From assembly GCF_900113705.1 (NCBI RefSeq), contig NZ_FOQI01000023.1, forward strand, positions 1-64,000: 64,000 bases of DNA, given 5' to 3'. The notes under the pieces are model-generated. The model did not search any database, had not been told where the DNA came from, and was given only the letters and a program-made list of their open reading frames with translations. This document shows, one piece after another, positions 1-8,400 of this stretch. Source of the stretch: Collimonas sp. OK307. Lineage in GTDB: Bacteria; Pseudomonadota; Gammaproteobacteria; Burkholderiales; Burkholderiaceae_D. The translations under genes were made by a program, and so were the position numbers. Within the stretch, counting starts at the first letter, position 1; each line of letters opens with the position of its first letter.

Positions 1-330
1 TAGGTTCTGCCTTTCCGCCGGTAGCTATGATGTCCGTGTATCTCTGAGGACTGAGAGAGATAACCAGCTACGTGCCTTTTGGCTCCAGCCTATCAGCGCC
101 TTTGGCTGGTTCGTGGTGACGACGTTTATCAGCAATTCACTTATGTTAACCAATACCACCAAGCCTAGCGTGAGAGCCGCATTTGCGCTTGCAGCCCTCC
201 ATGCATTGTCCTGACCGCTTCAGACCAGATAGTTACCCGTCTTGCCTGGGTCAGTAGGCTACCGTTGACGGCACAACGGGCTTTGTCACCACGATGTTCA
301 GCGGGCAAAGCAATTACCTCATCAGCACCA
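1..330 (+). ncRNA. candidate structured RNA or non-coding end of a mobile element
   Basis: No open frame is convincing here, but the inverted repeats are dense. A two-tier hairpin is formed by GTAGCT (21-26) with AGCTAC (66-71) outside TATCTCT (39-45) with AGAGATA (56-62). A second is CTGACC (211-216) with GGTCAG (249-254) enclosing AGAC/GTCT (222-225/239-242). CCGTTG/CAACGG (262-267/274-279) and GCTTTG/CAAAGC (280-285/306-311) follow directly. The 20-base loop of the last hairpin contains the exact complement of TCGTGGTGAC at 111-120 (285-294), extended by GCTG/CAGC (105-108/299-302), which would make a pseudoknot. Hairpins with internal loops are known in the guide RNAs encoded in non-coding ends of IS110/IS1111 elements. 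The assignment to that group is only a hypothesis, and the strand is assumed. Confidence 0.3.
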
Positions 331-1077
331 TGTCGCACCAGTCCCCCCCACGCCTGCCCGCCGCGTTAAATGCACTGCTTTTAACGCAGTTCGCAAAAAC
401 GCCAGGCTTCCAGGCCACGCGGGATTCGCGGGGAAAATGGTTGCATTAACGTGACGGAAAGTGATGCACTTTTGATCTGAACGCCTGCGACTGGACCAGG
501 CACTACCCCGAGATGTTACCACCTGGGAAATCTCCACCAGAGTCTTGATTTGTATGTCGCGCGGCAAATTAAATAACGGACAATTGGAAAGCTGGATGAA
601 AGTTACACCATTATAGAATTCGTCAACGTTGATAAGTAATTGAGGAAGATCACCGCCGCTATGTTTGGCAGCAGATCACAATCCTCAAATGATGGAGACA
701 AAAATTAATGCATATTTTTTACGGCTCAATGAATTTTGCCGTAATACCGGCGACACCAGCGCGTACCGTCTTGATTGCATCGGCTCCAGTCATGGCTGCC
801 GACTCGTCAAAAAAATCACCTTCATGATTGCGGCATCGCCGAGATAATTCATTTGTCGGCAAAACTGACTGCTCAGCCTCCAATCCGAATGTTCAACGCT
901 CGTGATTGAACACCCGCAAGACAGATGCTGCGCAAACGGGCATGCATAACATGCCTGCCAGCATTGCAACTTAGCCGTAAGGCCACGACCATATGTGTTC
1001 ATCATGGTTTTAGCACTTAAATTCGCCTCATCGCGGGCCGGGCGTTAAATCTAAAATTAGAATCAAAGGAGAAAGAA
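331..1077. other. long gene-poor stretch before the carrier gene
   Basis: Nothing here has the look of a real gene: the short frames (for example minus 322-567 and plus 665-847) lack a good ribosome-binding site and resemble no family. A perfect 8-bp hairpin, GCGTTAAA (363-370) and TTTAACGC (380-387) with a 9-base loop, lies near the end of the structured block. The last part, about 880-1077, presumably carries the promoter of the downstream carrier gene, but no clear -35/-10 pair was identified. Confidence 0.4.
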
Positions 1078-2427
1078 ATGAAAGCTATACCTGCTGAACA
1101 GCTTATGCCGATCACGGAAAAAACATCCGAAAAATTCTGGCCACATGGCTGGTGGAAATTGATGGAAATGCGCATTGGCGTTATACCGTTGCCGGTGTAC
1201 CTGTTGTTGCTGGCATTGATAACAGGATTTGTCGTCACCGGCAAAGTGCCGTCCGATATCTCGGTATCGATTGCGTTGCTGGCAGTGGGCGGCTTTTCTT
1301 GCGCAGAATTGGGCAAGCGACTTCCTGTCATGCGCAACATAGGTGCCGCAGCAATTTTTGCGACCTTCATTCCTTCCTACCTGGCATTCCAGCATCTTTT
1401 GCCTGCCATGGTTTTAAAGAACGTAGTCGACTTCACCAAGTCGACCAATTTTCTTTATTTATTCATTGCCTCGATCATTGTCGGCAGTATCTTGAGCATG
1501 GATAGAGCGGTTCTCATCAAAGGTTTCATCAAGATTTTTGTGCCGCTTGCCGCCGGTTCGGTCGCAGCGGCTGTTGTCGGCACGGCCGTCGGCACTCTGC
1601 TGGGCTTGGGCACCTACCATACCTTCTTTTACATCGTTGTTCCGATCATGGCCGGCGGTGTGGGTGAAGGCGCCATTCCCTTATCCATTGGTTACTCCGG
1701 AATATTGCACCAGGCTCAAGGTGATGTCTTTGCGCTGGTCTTGCCCCCTGTAATGCTCGGGAGCCTGACCGCAATCATGCTGGCCGGCGCGTTGAATTTT
1801 GTGGGTAAGAAATACCCGCACCTCACTGGCGAGGGTCGGCTACAACCGGGCGAGCATGACGAAATGCATCCTGTGACGGAAGCAGGGCCGGGCCATACGG
1901 ATGTTGGTAATATTGCGGCCGCAGGCATCACGGCGATCTCGCTGTATATGTTTGGATTGATGTGCTATAAGCTGTTCGACTTTCCGGCGCCGGTCGCCAT
2001 GCTGTTCATTGCCGTGATTTTCAAGCTGTCACGCGCTGTCTCGCCGCAATTGCAGCAGGGCTCTGTCGTTGTCTACAAATTCTTTTCCACGGCTGTAACT
2101 TATCCGTTGCTGTTCGCCATCGGCGTATCCATGACGCCCTGGGACAAACTGGTGTCCGCATTCAACGTGCTCAATCTCATCACCATCGTTTCGACGGTTG
2201 CGACGTTGATAGCGACAGGCTTCATGGTCGGGCGATGGCTCAATATGTATCCGATTGAAACGGCAATTGTAAATGCTTGTCACAGCGGCCAGGGCGGGAC
2301 CGGCGACGTGGCTATTTTGACCGCTGCGAATCGTATGCAAATGATGCCGTTTGCACAGATTGCGACACGCATTGGCGGCGCGATTACCGTAACGCTCACC
2401 TTGATTGCCATGTCCCAGCTGAAATAA
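1078..2427 (+). CDS. 2-hydroxycarboxylate transporter family protein (citrate/malate carrier)
   Basis: A 449-residue inner-membrane carrier of the 2HCT family (CitS, CitP, MaeN, CimH relatives), which moves citrate, malate or related hydroxyacids with sodium or protons. It has about eleven hydrophobic segments. Both family re-entrant-loop signatures are visible: GGVGEGAIPLS at about residues 193-203 and a GGTG motif at about 406-409, followed by an arginine in ATRIGGA. The length is normal for the family (about 440). The start has a strong ribosome-binding site (AAAGGAG) a few bases upstream. The next gene, 137 bp downstream on the same strand, is an isocitrate dehydrogenase-like enzyme, so uptake of a TCA-cycle acid is plausible. 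Which acid and ion are used cannot be read from the sequence. Confidence 0.9.
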   Translation: MKAIPAEQLMPITEKTSEKFWPHGWWKLMEMRIGVIPLPVYLLLLALITGFVVTGKVPSDISVSIALLAVGGFSCAELGKRLPVMRNIGAAAIFATFIPSYLAFQHLLPAMVLKNVVDFTKSTNFLYLFIASIIVGSILSMDRAVLIKGFIKIFVPLAAGSVAAAVVGTAVGTLLGLGTYHTFFYIVVPIMAGGVGEGAIPLSIGYSGILHQAQGDVFALVLPPVMLGSLTAIMLAGALNFVGKKYPHLTGEGRLQPGEHDEMHPVTEAGPGHTDVGNIAAAGITAISLYMFGLMCYKLFDFPAPVAMLFIAVIFKLSRAVSPQLQQGSVVVYKFFSTAVTYPLLFAIGVSMTPWDKLVSAFNVLNLITIVSTVATLIATGFMVGRWLNMYPIETAIVNACHSGQGGTGDVAILTAANRMQMMPFAQIATRIGGAITVTLTLIAMSQLK

Positions 2428-2564
2428 GTGTCCGAGGCAAATTTCTCAGGTGATTGCATTCAAGGTTGCCGCCAGTCTGCTCTGTTGATGGAAACGGCGC
2501 AGAAAATTGCCCGGCAATCGCATTGGTCAAGCTATTCGATTAAAGAGTTCTTTAAAAATATCTC

Positions 2565-3602
2565 ATGAAAAACACAATAACTACCCAAATTCCAGCCACG
2601 CTGATCCCCGGCGACGGCATCGGCCCTGAAGTGGTCGAGGCTACGGTCCAAGTGTTGGCCGCTTTGGGATCTCCTTTCTCCTGGGATATACAACAAGCGG
2701 GCGTGGCCGGCGTCAATGCCAGCGGCGACCCGCTGCCGGAAGCAACCCTGGCCAGCATCCGCAAGACCAAGCTGGCCCTCAAAGGCCCGCTGACCACACC
2801 GATAGGCGAAGGCTTCCGCTCCTCCAACGTCCGTCTGCGCGAAGAATTCCAGCTATATGCCAATGTCCGGCCGGCTAGGACGATTGTGCCTGGCCGCTTT
2901 GAAGACATCGACGTCGTGCTGATCCGGGAAAACATCGGCGGCTTCTATGTAGCGCACGAATACTATATTCCGGTCGGCGACGATCCGCGCGCAGTTGCCG
3001 TCTCTACCGGTATCAACACGCGCGAAGCCTGCAAGAAGATTGCGCGCTTTGCCTTTGAATACGCGGTAAAGAACGGCCGCAAGAAAATCACCGTAGTACA
3101 CAAGGCCAACATCCTCAAGGCGCTGACCGGCATCTTCCTCGAAGCCGCCCGGGAAGTCGCGCGCGAGTATGAAGGTAAAGTGCAGATGAACGACATGATC
3201 GTCGATGCCTGCGCGATGCAACTGGTGCTCAACCCGTGGCAGTTCGACATGCTCTTATGCACCAATCTGTTCGGCGATATTCTTTCGGATCAGCTGGCAG
3301 GACTGGTGGGCGGACTGGGCATGGCGCCCGGCGCGAATGTCGGCGATGACGTCGCAATCTTCGAAGCAGTGCACGGATCGGCGCCGGACATTGCAGGCAA
3401 GGGCATCGCCAATCCGATTTCCCTGCTGCTGGCAGCGGGGCAGATGCTGGATCATGTCGGCCACGATGACCTGGCCCTGCGACTGCGCACCGCGATCACC
3501 GACACGTTGAACAAGGACAAAATTGCGACGGGCGATCTCAAGGGCACTGCATCCACTCAGGAGTTTACCGATGCGATTGTGCGTCGGCTTGAGTTGATCT
3601 AG
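2565..3602 (+). CDS. isocitrate/isopropylmalate dehydrogenase family protein, probably NAD-dependent isocitrate dehydrogenase
   Basis: A 345-residue cytosolic beta-decarboxylating dehydrogenase. The N-terminus has the family IPGDGIGPEV motif. The stretch GFRSSNVRLREEF followed by LYANVRP (about residues 85-105) is characteristic of NAD-type isocitrate dehydrogenases. The catalytic lysine is probably that of HKANILK, and metal-binding aspartates occur in LFGDILSDQ. In the cofactor pocket HGSAPDIAG carries Asp-Ile where NADP enzymes such as E. coli Icd have Lys-Tyr, which points to NAD. One oddity is the region RENIGGFYVAHE, where typical enzymes read RENTEGLY, so the substrate could be an isocitrate analogue. 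It follows the hydroxycarboxylate carrier on the same strand. The ribosome-binding site is weak. The family is certain; the exact substrate is not. Confidence 0.85.
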   Translation: MKNTITTQIPATLIPGDGIGPEVVEATVQVLAALGSPFSWDIQQAGVAGVNASGDPLPEATLASIRKTKLALKGPLTTPIGEGFRSSNVRLREEFQLYANVRPARTIVPGRFEDIDVVLIRENIGGFYVAHEYYIPVGDDPRAVAVSTGINTREACKKIARFAFEYAVKNGRKKITVVHKANILKALTGIFLEAAREVAREYEGKVQMNDMIVDACAMQLVLNPWQFDMLLCTNLFGDILSDQLAGLVGGLGMAPGANVGDDVAIFEAVHGSAPDIAGKGIANPISLLLAAGQMLDHVGHDDLALRLRTAITDTLNKDKIATGDLKGTASTQEFTDAIVRRLELI

Positions 3603-3635
3603 TTTGCGATCCATCTAACTGTGCAGCGGCGGAAT

Positions 3636-3656
3636 GTGCCACCTTCAAGTTGGCAC
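3636..3656 (+). terminator. weak hairpin after the dehydrogenase gene
   Basis: GTGCCACCTT (3636-3645) is nearly complementary to AAGTTGGCAC (3647-3656). It lies 34 bp after the dehydrogenase stop and 40 bp before the next start. There is no immediate T-run, so it may only slow transcription. Confidence 0.3.
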
Positions 3657-3695
3657 GATCGAGGTTTCTATTTTTAATATGCCTGGGGAACAAAA

Positions 3696-4481
3696 ATGCC
3701 AACGGAACGTTTCGAGTTCTTAGGGGCTGAAAGGCAAAAACTTGCCGCTCGCCTCGATATTCCAGCGGGAGAAACACGCGCGTACGCTTTGTTCGCCCAT
3801 TGTTTCACCGGCGGCAAAGACATTCTCGCCGCTAGCCGGATTGGACAGGCACTCGCCACGCGCGGCATAGCGGTGTTGCGCTTCGACTTTACCGGCCTGG
3901 GTGCAAGTGAGGGAGAGTTTTCCAATACCAATTTCTCCTCGAACCTGGCCGACCTGACCGCAGCTGCAAATTATTTGCGGCAGACATATCGAGCACCGTC
4001 CATGCTGATCGGGCATAGTCTGGGCGGCTCGGCGGTCCTTGCCGCAGCTTCGAAGATACCGGAGGTGCGCGGTGTCGTTACCATCGGAGCGCCAAGTGAT
4101 CCAGCACATGTCAAGAAGCAGTTCCGTGGATATCTGGACGAGATTCAGACTAACGGTGAAGCCGTAGTCAAGCTCAGTGGGCGATCATTCAGGATCAAGA
4201 GGCAGTTTCTGATCGATGCAGAGAAACAGCGATTGCTGCACAATATTTCGGAGTTTAATGGAGCGTTGCTGGTAATGCATTCACCGCAAGATGAGACAGT
4301 CGCGGTGCAGAATGCGAGCCATATTTTCAGCGTTGCGAAACACCCGAAAAGCTTCGTATCCTTAGATGATGCAGATCATCTTCTTACCCGGAAAAGCGAT
4401 GCTTTGTATGCAGCAAACGTCATTGCGGCATGGGGTGAGCGTTACATCATCGATGACGTTAAAAAGGTCCAGCGAAGTTAA
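3696..4481 (+). CDS. alpha/beta hydrolase (hydrolase half of the hydrolase-OsmC family)
   Basis: A 261-residue cytosolic alpha/beta hydrolase. The nucleophile elbow GHSLGG is at about residues 107-112. The acid is likely the Asp in HSPQDE and the base the His in DDADHLL. The N-terminus (PTERFEF, then FAHCFTGGKDI) and the DFTGLG segment closely match the hydrolase domain of proteins usually annotated as bifunctional alpha/beta hydrolase/OsmC, which are about 400 residues long. Here the OsmC peroxidase-like domain is absent, and the 195 bp downstream do not encode it. The gene therefore appears to be a stand-alone or shortened version. The start is supported by GGGGAA just upstream. The substrate is unknown; a role in handling small esters or oxidised compounds would be inference. 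Confidence 0.85.
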   Translation: MPTERFEFLGAERQKLAARLDIPAGETRAYALFAHCFTGGKDILAASRIGQALATRGIAVLRFDFTGLGASEGEFSNTNFSSNLADLTAAANYLRQTYRAPSMLIGHSLGGSAVLAAASKIPEVRGVVTIGAPSDPAHVKKQFRGYLDEIQTNGEAVVKLSGRSFRIKRQFLIDAEKQRLLHNISEFNGALLVMHSPQDETVAVQNASHIFSVAKHPKSFVSLDDADHLLTRKSDALYAANVIAAWGERYIIDDVKKVQRS

Positions 4482-4677
4482 TCCCTTGATTTTCTTGGCG
4501 ATCGGGGTGGAATCTAAATACTGACATAAGAACCCGTCGGCTGCGCGCACTGGTTTATTTTTCTGAATATGCGCGTACCCGCACCGAGCTAAAACAGCTT
4601 GACCCCATATCCGTTGTTGAACTCCTGATTCACCGAGGGCAGAGTTTTTTATTCTTTGCCCCCGGCGGCGACATCAA

Positions 4678-5811
4678 TCAGAAGCGAGTGCGCATGCCCA
4701 TCGCGAATTCGGTCTGATTGTTGAAACCGTTGGCCGATCCTACACGATAGCCGTCGCTAAGTTTCATATAGTCGGCAGCCAGATACAGTTCGGTACGTTT
4801 CGACAGATGGTAGAAAACGGAACCGTACAGTGTTTTCTTTTTGCCGCTACCGGCCGCGGTGGCGCCGCTGGCATCAGCATAGGCATTCAAGGTGTTGGTG
4901 CCGGCCGCGTTGTAGGCGGCATTGTTGGCTTTCATCACTTGATAACCGAGTTCATAGTCGAACGAACCTTGAGGCGTGAACTTGGCCGATACGGTATATG
5001 CATTGTCCTTACGCTTGCCGAGCGCGCCTTGCTCTGCCGTGTAATGGAAGTAACCGGCGTTCAAACGCACCAGATCGAAAATGTAGCTGCCGCCCAGTGA
5101 ATAGGATTTGTGCTTTTCGAGACTGCTGTCGATTCCGTTGCCGACGTCAGCCTGATTGATGAAACCGGAAACGAGGAAGTTGGAACCGTTGTAGCCGATC
5201 GCCGCGGACTTGGTGGTATTGCGTGCGAACTGGCCAGCGGTCTCGCCGAACTGATAGCCAAGGCCGGCGACCACGCCGTTACTGAATACTTTTTTCCACG
5301 TCACGCCATTGTCGTAGCGTGTGCCGGTAGCGCTGCCCGAGTAGAAAATCAGTTGCTTGAAGTTGTTGTTGTTGGTGTAGCCGCCTTCTTCCAGGCCGAG
5401 CTTGGAACCGTATGCGTCGCCGTAGATCTGGGAAAAATCACGTGCCAGAGTATTTTGGCGGCCCAGAACGACCTGGCCGAAAGTCGTGTCTTGCAAACCG
5501 ACCCAGGCGTCGCGGTTGAACAATACGCCCGGTGTATCCATTTCGCCGGTGCCGACTACGAATTCAGCTTCCAGTTTGAAAATTGCCTTGAGTCCGCTGC
5601 CGAGGTCTTCTGCACCACGGAAACCGATGCGATTGCCGCTAAACCAGGCTACCGGGATGCCGGTCAGGCGGTCGCCGGCCTTGTCAGCATGATTGACGGT
5701 GCTGATGGTGGCATCGATCAGGCCGTATACGGTGACATTGGATTGCGCGGATGCTGTATTGATACAGCCGATCGTCCCCAGAACAGCTAGCGCTAATAGC
5801 GACTTTTTCAT
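4678..5811 (-). CDS. Gram-negative general porin (Burkholderia-type, Porin_4)
   Basis: A 377-residue outer-membrane trimeric porin for small hydrophilic solutes. The signal peptide MKKSLLALAVLGTIG ends at ASAQS, followed by NVTVYGLID, the standard start of the mature betaproteobacterial porin. The constriction-loop region and the alternating amphipathic strands are present, and the chain ends in Phe (MRTRF), the outer-membrane assembly signal. The start at 5811 is preferred over an in-frame upstream ATG at 5844 because GGAG stands 7-8 bases ahead of it and the signal peptide begins there. A small stem around 4637-4661 (GGGCAGAG/CTTTGCCC) follows the stop. The gene stands alone and diverges from the alginate-lyase-like gene. 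Pore selectivity cannot be told. Confidence 0.95.
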   Translation of the reverse strand: MKKSLLALAVLGTIGCINTASAQSNVTVYGLIDATISTVNHADKAGDRLTGIPVAWFSGNRIGFRGAEDLGSGLKAIFKLEAEFVVGTGEMDTPGVLFNRDAWVGLQDTTFGQVVLGRQNTLARDFSQIYGDAYGSKLGLEEGGYTNNNNFKQLIFYSGSATGTRYDNGVTWKKVFSNGVVAGLGYQFGETAGQFARNTTKSAAIGYNGSNFLVSGFINQADVGNGIDSSLEKHKSYSLGGSYIFDLVRLNAGYFHYTAEQGALGKRKDNAYTVSAKFTPQGSFDYELGYQVMKANNAAYNAAGTNTLNAYADASGATAAGSGKKKTLYGSVFYHLSKRTELYLAADYMKLSDGYRVGSANGFNNQTEFAMGMRTRF

Positions 5812-6321
5812 TTTTATCTCCTGACACTTATATGTTGAATTCATCGGTCAATCTCGATTGACCGTCAAGAGATAATAATCCCAAGTTTGCGAACCGCCGT
5901 CGGCATATATGCATTTGTTGCTTTTTGGGTACAGTTGAAGAGTTTGAATTTTTGTTCTGAAAATGAGGTGCGCACTTTGTTGGTTGTCGTAGGAATTCGC
6001 GACAACATAGGAAATGACTGTTGACGTATCCAAAATTGGCCTAAAGCCGCATGAAATCACCATTGTTGTGAGTTTTTGTGGTGCGTTTCGGCACATAAGC
6101 TTCGACATCGCGAAGGACGCACGCAGACGGAAAAATCTCAGCCAGCCTTGTCAACTTATCGAGGTGCACAATCGTTCCTGCCTTGACATGCATTTACATT
6201 AATCGTCTGACTTAGGTCCAAAATTCTGTCGGCAGCCGGACTTTGCATATGTTCGCCGTCTCCAACAAGGAACGCCACGGCATCACTCAAGTGCTTCTCG
6301 ATACTTGATGACATATTGAAG
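5812..6321. other. divergent intergenic region, porin / alginate-lyase-like gene
   Basis: This 510-bp stretch separates two divergent genes and should hold both promoters. The portion near the porin is AT-rich (about 5870-6030). Short frames on either strand (minus 5848-6108, plus 6014-6202) have no ribosome-binding site or family resemblance and were not accepted. No operator could be assigned. Confidence 0.4.
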
Positions 6322-7539
6322 ATGCGATCACTCATCCACACGGAGTTGGAAAAATTGACTTTCACATTCAAAAGCATCAATAGTTTGATTGGCGTCGCGA
6401 TAGTGATCACGCTTGGTGCTGCATCCGCAAGGGCAGATTCCTTTACGCATCCTGGCGCCTTGCACACCCAGGCTGATCTTGAGCGGATGAAAACCAAAGT
6501 CGCGCAAAGCGCACAGCCTTGGCTGGATGGATGGAATATTCTTATCAAGAATCCTCACGCATCATTAAGCTGGACGCCTCGTCCCGTTGATGTCGTTTAT
6601 CGAGGCAAGGACGGCGCCGGTCATCCAGAGAATTACAGCGTTCTGTTTAATGATGCTGCGGCAGCATACGCGCTTGCTTTGCGCTGGAAGATCAGTGGCG
6701 ACGATGCCTATGCCGACAAAGCTGTTTCCATTCTGGACGTATGGTCGGCACCGCTGACTGGGATCAGCGGGAGCTCGGACAAATTCCTGGCGTCCGGAAT
6801 CTATGGTTATCAGCTCGCCAATGCGGCAGAGATCCTGCGCGCATACAAGAAGTGGCCCGAGAATAATTTCAACCGTTTCAAAATGATGATGCTCAACGTC
6901 TTCTATCCGATGAACCATGATTTCCTGACGAGGCATAACGGCGCAAAAATAGACCACTACTGGGCCAACTGGGACCTCGCCAACATGGACTCCATGATTG
7001 CCATCGGCATACTCACTGATCGCAGAGACATATATAACGAGGCGCTCGAATACTTCAAGCATGGTGAGGGCAATGGCGCCATCAATCACCTAGTATGGAA
7101 AATATATCCGGAGGGGTTAGGGCAGACGCAGGAGAGCGGGCGTGACCAGGGCCACAATACGCTGAACGTTTCCTTGCTGGGCGCGTTTTGCCAGATGGCG
7201 TGGAATCAGCGTGACGACCTTTTCGGTTATGAAGACAACCGCGTTCTGAAGGGTATTGAATACATTGCCAAATACAACCTGGGCGAGGACGTCCCTTACA
7301 CACCGTACCGTAACAGCGACGTGACCCAGGACGTCATTGCAAGCGCTGGTCGCGGCGACAGCCGTCCGGTTTGGGAATTGTTCTACAATCACTATGTGGT
7401 TCTCAAGGGGCAAGATGCGCCGTATACAAAGGCGTTCGCGGAGAAAGTGCGCCCCGAAGGCGGTGGCGGCAATTACGGCCCTAACAGCGGCGGCTTCGAT
7501 CAGCTCGGTTATGGCACTCTGACTTATACGTTGAGATGA
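6322..7539 (+). CDS. secreted alginate lyase family protein
   Basis: About 405 residues with an N-terminal signal or anchor segment (hydrophobic INSLIGVAIVITLGAASARA, cleavage likely after ARA). The mature part begins FTHPGALHTQADLERMK and continues with an all-alpha toroid typical of the alginate-lyase domain (Pfam PF05426): a helical repeat with DHYWANWDLANMDSM, QESGRDQGHNTL and a C-terminal GGGGNYGPNSGG loop. The His and Asn/Tyr residues in these segments are the likely substrate-binding set. It would cleave uronate-containing polysaccharide in the periplasm or outside the cell. The preferred start is the ATG at 6322; a TTG two codons earlier extends the frame. The gene has no neighbours for uronate catabolism. 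The substrate, alginate or another polyuronate, is uncertain. Confidence 0.85.
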   Translation: MRSLIHTELEKLTFTFKSINSLIGVAIVITLGAASARADSFTHPGALHTQADLERMKTKVAQSAQPWLDGWNILIKNPHASLSWTPRPVDVVYRGKDGAGHPENYSVLFNDAAAAYALALRWKISGDDAYADKAVSILDVWSAPLTGISGSSDKFLASGIYGYQLANAAEILRAYKKWPENNFNRFKMMMLNVFYPMNHDFLTRHNGAKIDHYWANWDLANMDSMIAIGILTDRRDIYNEALEYFKHGEGNGAINHLVWKIYPEGLGQTQESGRDQGHNTLNVSLLGAFCQMAWNQRDDLFGYEDNRVLKGIEYIAKYNLGEDVPYTPYRNSDVTQDVIASAGRGDSRPVWELFYNHYVVLKGQDAPYTKAFAEKVRPEGGGGNYGPNSGGFDQLGYGTLTYTLR

Positions 7540-7708
7540 ATCGAAATACGCTCCGCAAAAATTATACGATCCACGTAATCATTGGGATTTGAGCCGCAAT
7601 CTTGATGATGTTTGCGGAGCGGAAACCGGCTGCAAAGCCACGTCATATATAGAAAACTAGAGAAGCTTGGGAAGCTTGCTGTTGCGATCTTTTGGTATGA
7701 ATGACATT

Positions 7709-7858
7709 TTACTTTTTGCGTAAATTTAATACTCTCTTCCAAAACGCCACCTCGAACAGAATACCTATTGCAAAGAGAATTGCTGCCCCCGATTCTAAAC
7801 CAAGAACGTACATGACTACGGCGCCAGCTAAGCATCCTAGAGTAATGAAGTGTTTCAT
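7709..7858 (-). CDS. small two-helix membrane protein, 49 residues
   Basis: A short protein starting MKHFITLGCLAG with two hydrophobic stretches (about residues 4-20 and 24-40) and a basic end (WKRVLNLRKK). It is recognised only as a small inner-membrane protein of the kind common in Burkholderiales. The start at 7858 is chosen because AGAGAGGATC stands upstream at proper distance; the frame runs further upstream to 7996, but that part does not look like protein. The function is unknown. It lies alone between the alginate-lyase-like gene and a degenerate region. Confidence 0.65.
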   Translation of the reverse strand: MKHFITLGCLAGAVVMYVLGLESGAAILFAIGILFEVAFWKRVLNLRKK

Positions 7859-7910
7859 TGGCAGATCCTCTCTGTTTGGTTCGCGAAATACGGCATAGTT
7901 GACTTCAAGT

Positions 7911-8333
7911 CTAGCAAACATTTTGTTGTGATTGTGTAATTGATTCTTCGACCAGATACCTACGGTGCGGCGGCAATTCCTGAATCTTCGCTGCAAGACT
8001 GATCAGTTCTGGTAGCTGCCGCTTTGCGCATTTTGTGGCGACATCTTTTACGACTAGCAGACCAACAGGTCATTCAGCTTGCGGCGTATATCTAGCGACG
8101 CCTAATTTTTGCCGATGATAACGGCAATGTGGCGGTAATTCTTGAATCTTCGCAGCCAGATTGAATAATTCCGGCGGTAGCTTGTTGATGTGCATCCAAA
8201 TTTTGCCCACTTTGCAGTATGACCGGGACAACTCAGCAAGCAAACGAACAAACCAGCGGCCTGGCCTCAACTTCCACAGCGATTCCGTATTTTTACCGCA
8301 GTTTGCAGCAAGCTGACCACATTTAATTTCCAA
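7911..8333 (-). pseudogene. degenerate reading frame with an internal 54-codon tandem repeat
   Basis: On the minus strand one frame runs from about 8333 to a TAG at 7911-7913, interrupted once by an in-frame TGA at 8070-8072. Each side of the TGA carries a copy of the same peptide: KLPPELFNLAAKIQELPPH in the first and QLPELISLAAKIQELPPH in the second. At DNA level the copies are about 7965-8022 and 8126-8184, spaced 162 bp (54 codons), so the frame is preserved. No good start codon or ribosome-binding site was found. It looks like a decayed repeat protein or two fused gene ends. The family was not recognised. Confidence 0.35.
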
Positions 8334-8400
8334 TTTGCAATTTTTCTGCCATTTCGGTTATATTTACGTGGCAAAAATTATAATTAACCAGGGGAAATAC

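Noticed and set aside
322-567. Possible 81-residue minus-strand protein near the structured block
   Set aside because: No recognisable family; overlaps hairpins; likely chance frame in degenerate DNA.
665-847. Possible 60-residue protein before the carrier gene
   Set aside because: No ribosome-binding site and no protein-like composition or family.
4637-4661. Hairpin after the porin stop as a strong terminator
   Set aside because: The stem has a mismatch and no following T-run on the minus strand, so it is mentioned only within the porin entry.
5110-5790. Plus-strand frame (226 codons) opposite the porin
   Set aside because: Mirror of the porin coding sequence; no ribosome-binding site or signal.
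5848-6202. Short frames in the porin upstream region
   Set aside because: No ribosome-binding site or family match; region is better read as promoters.
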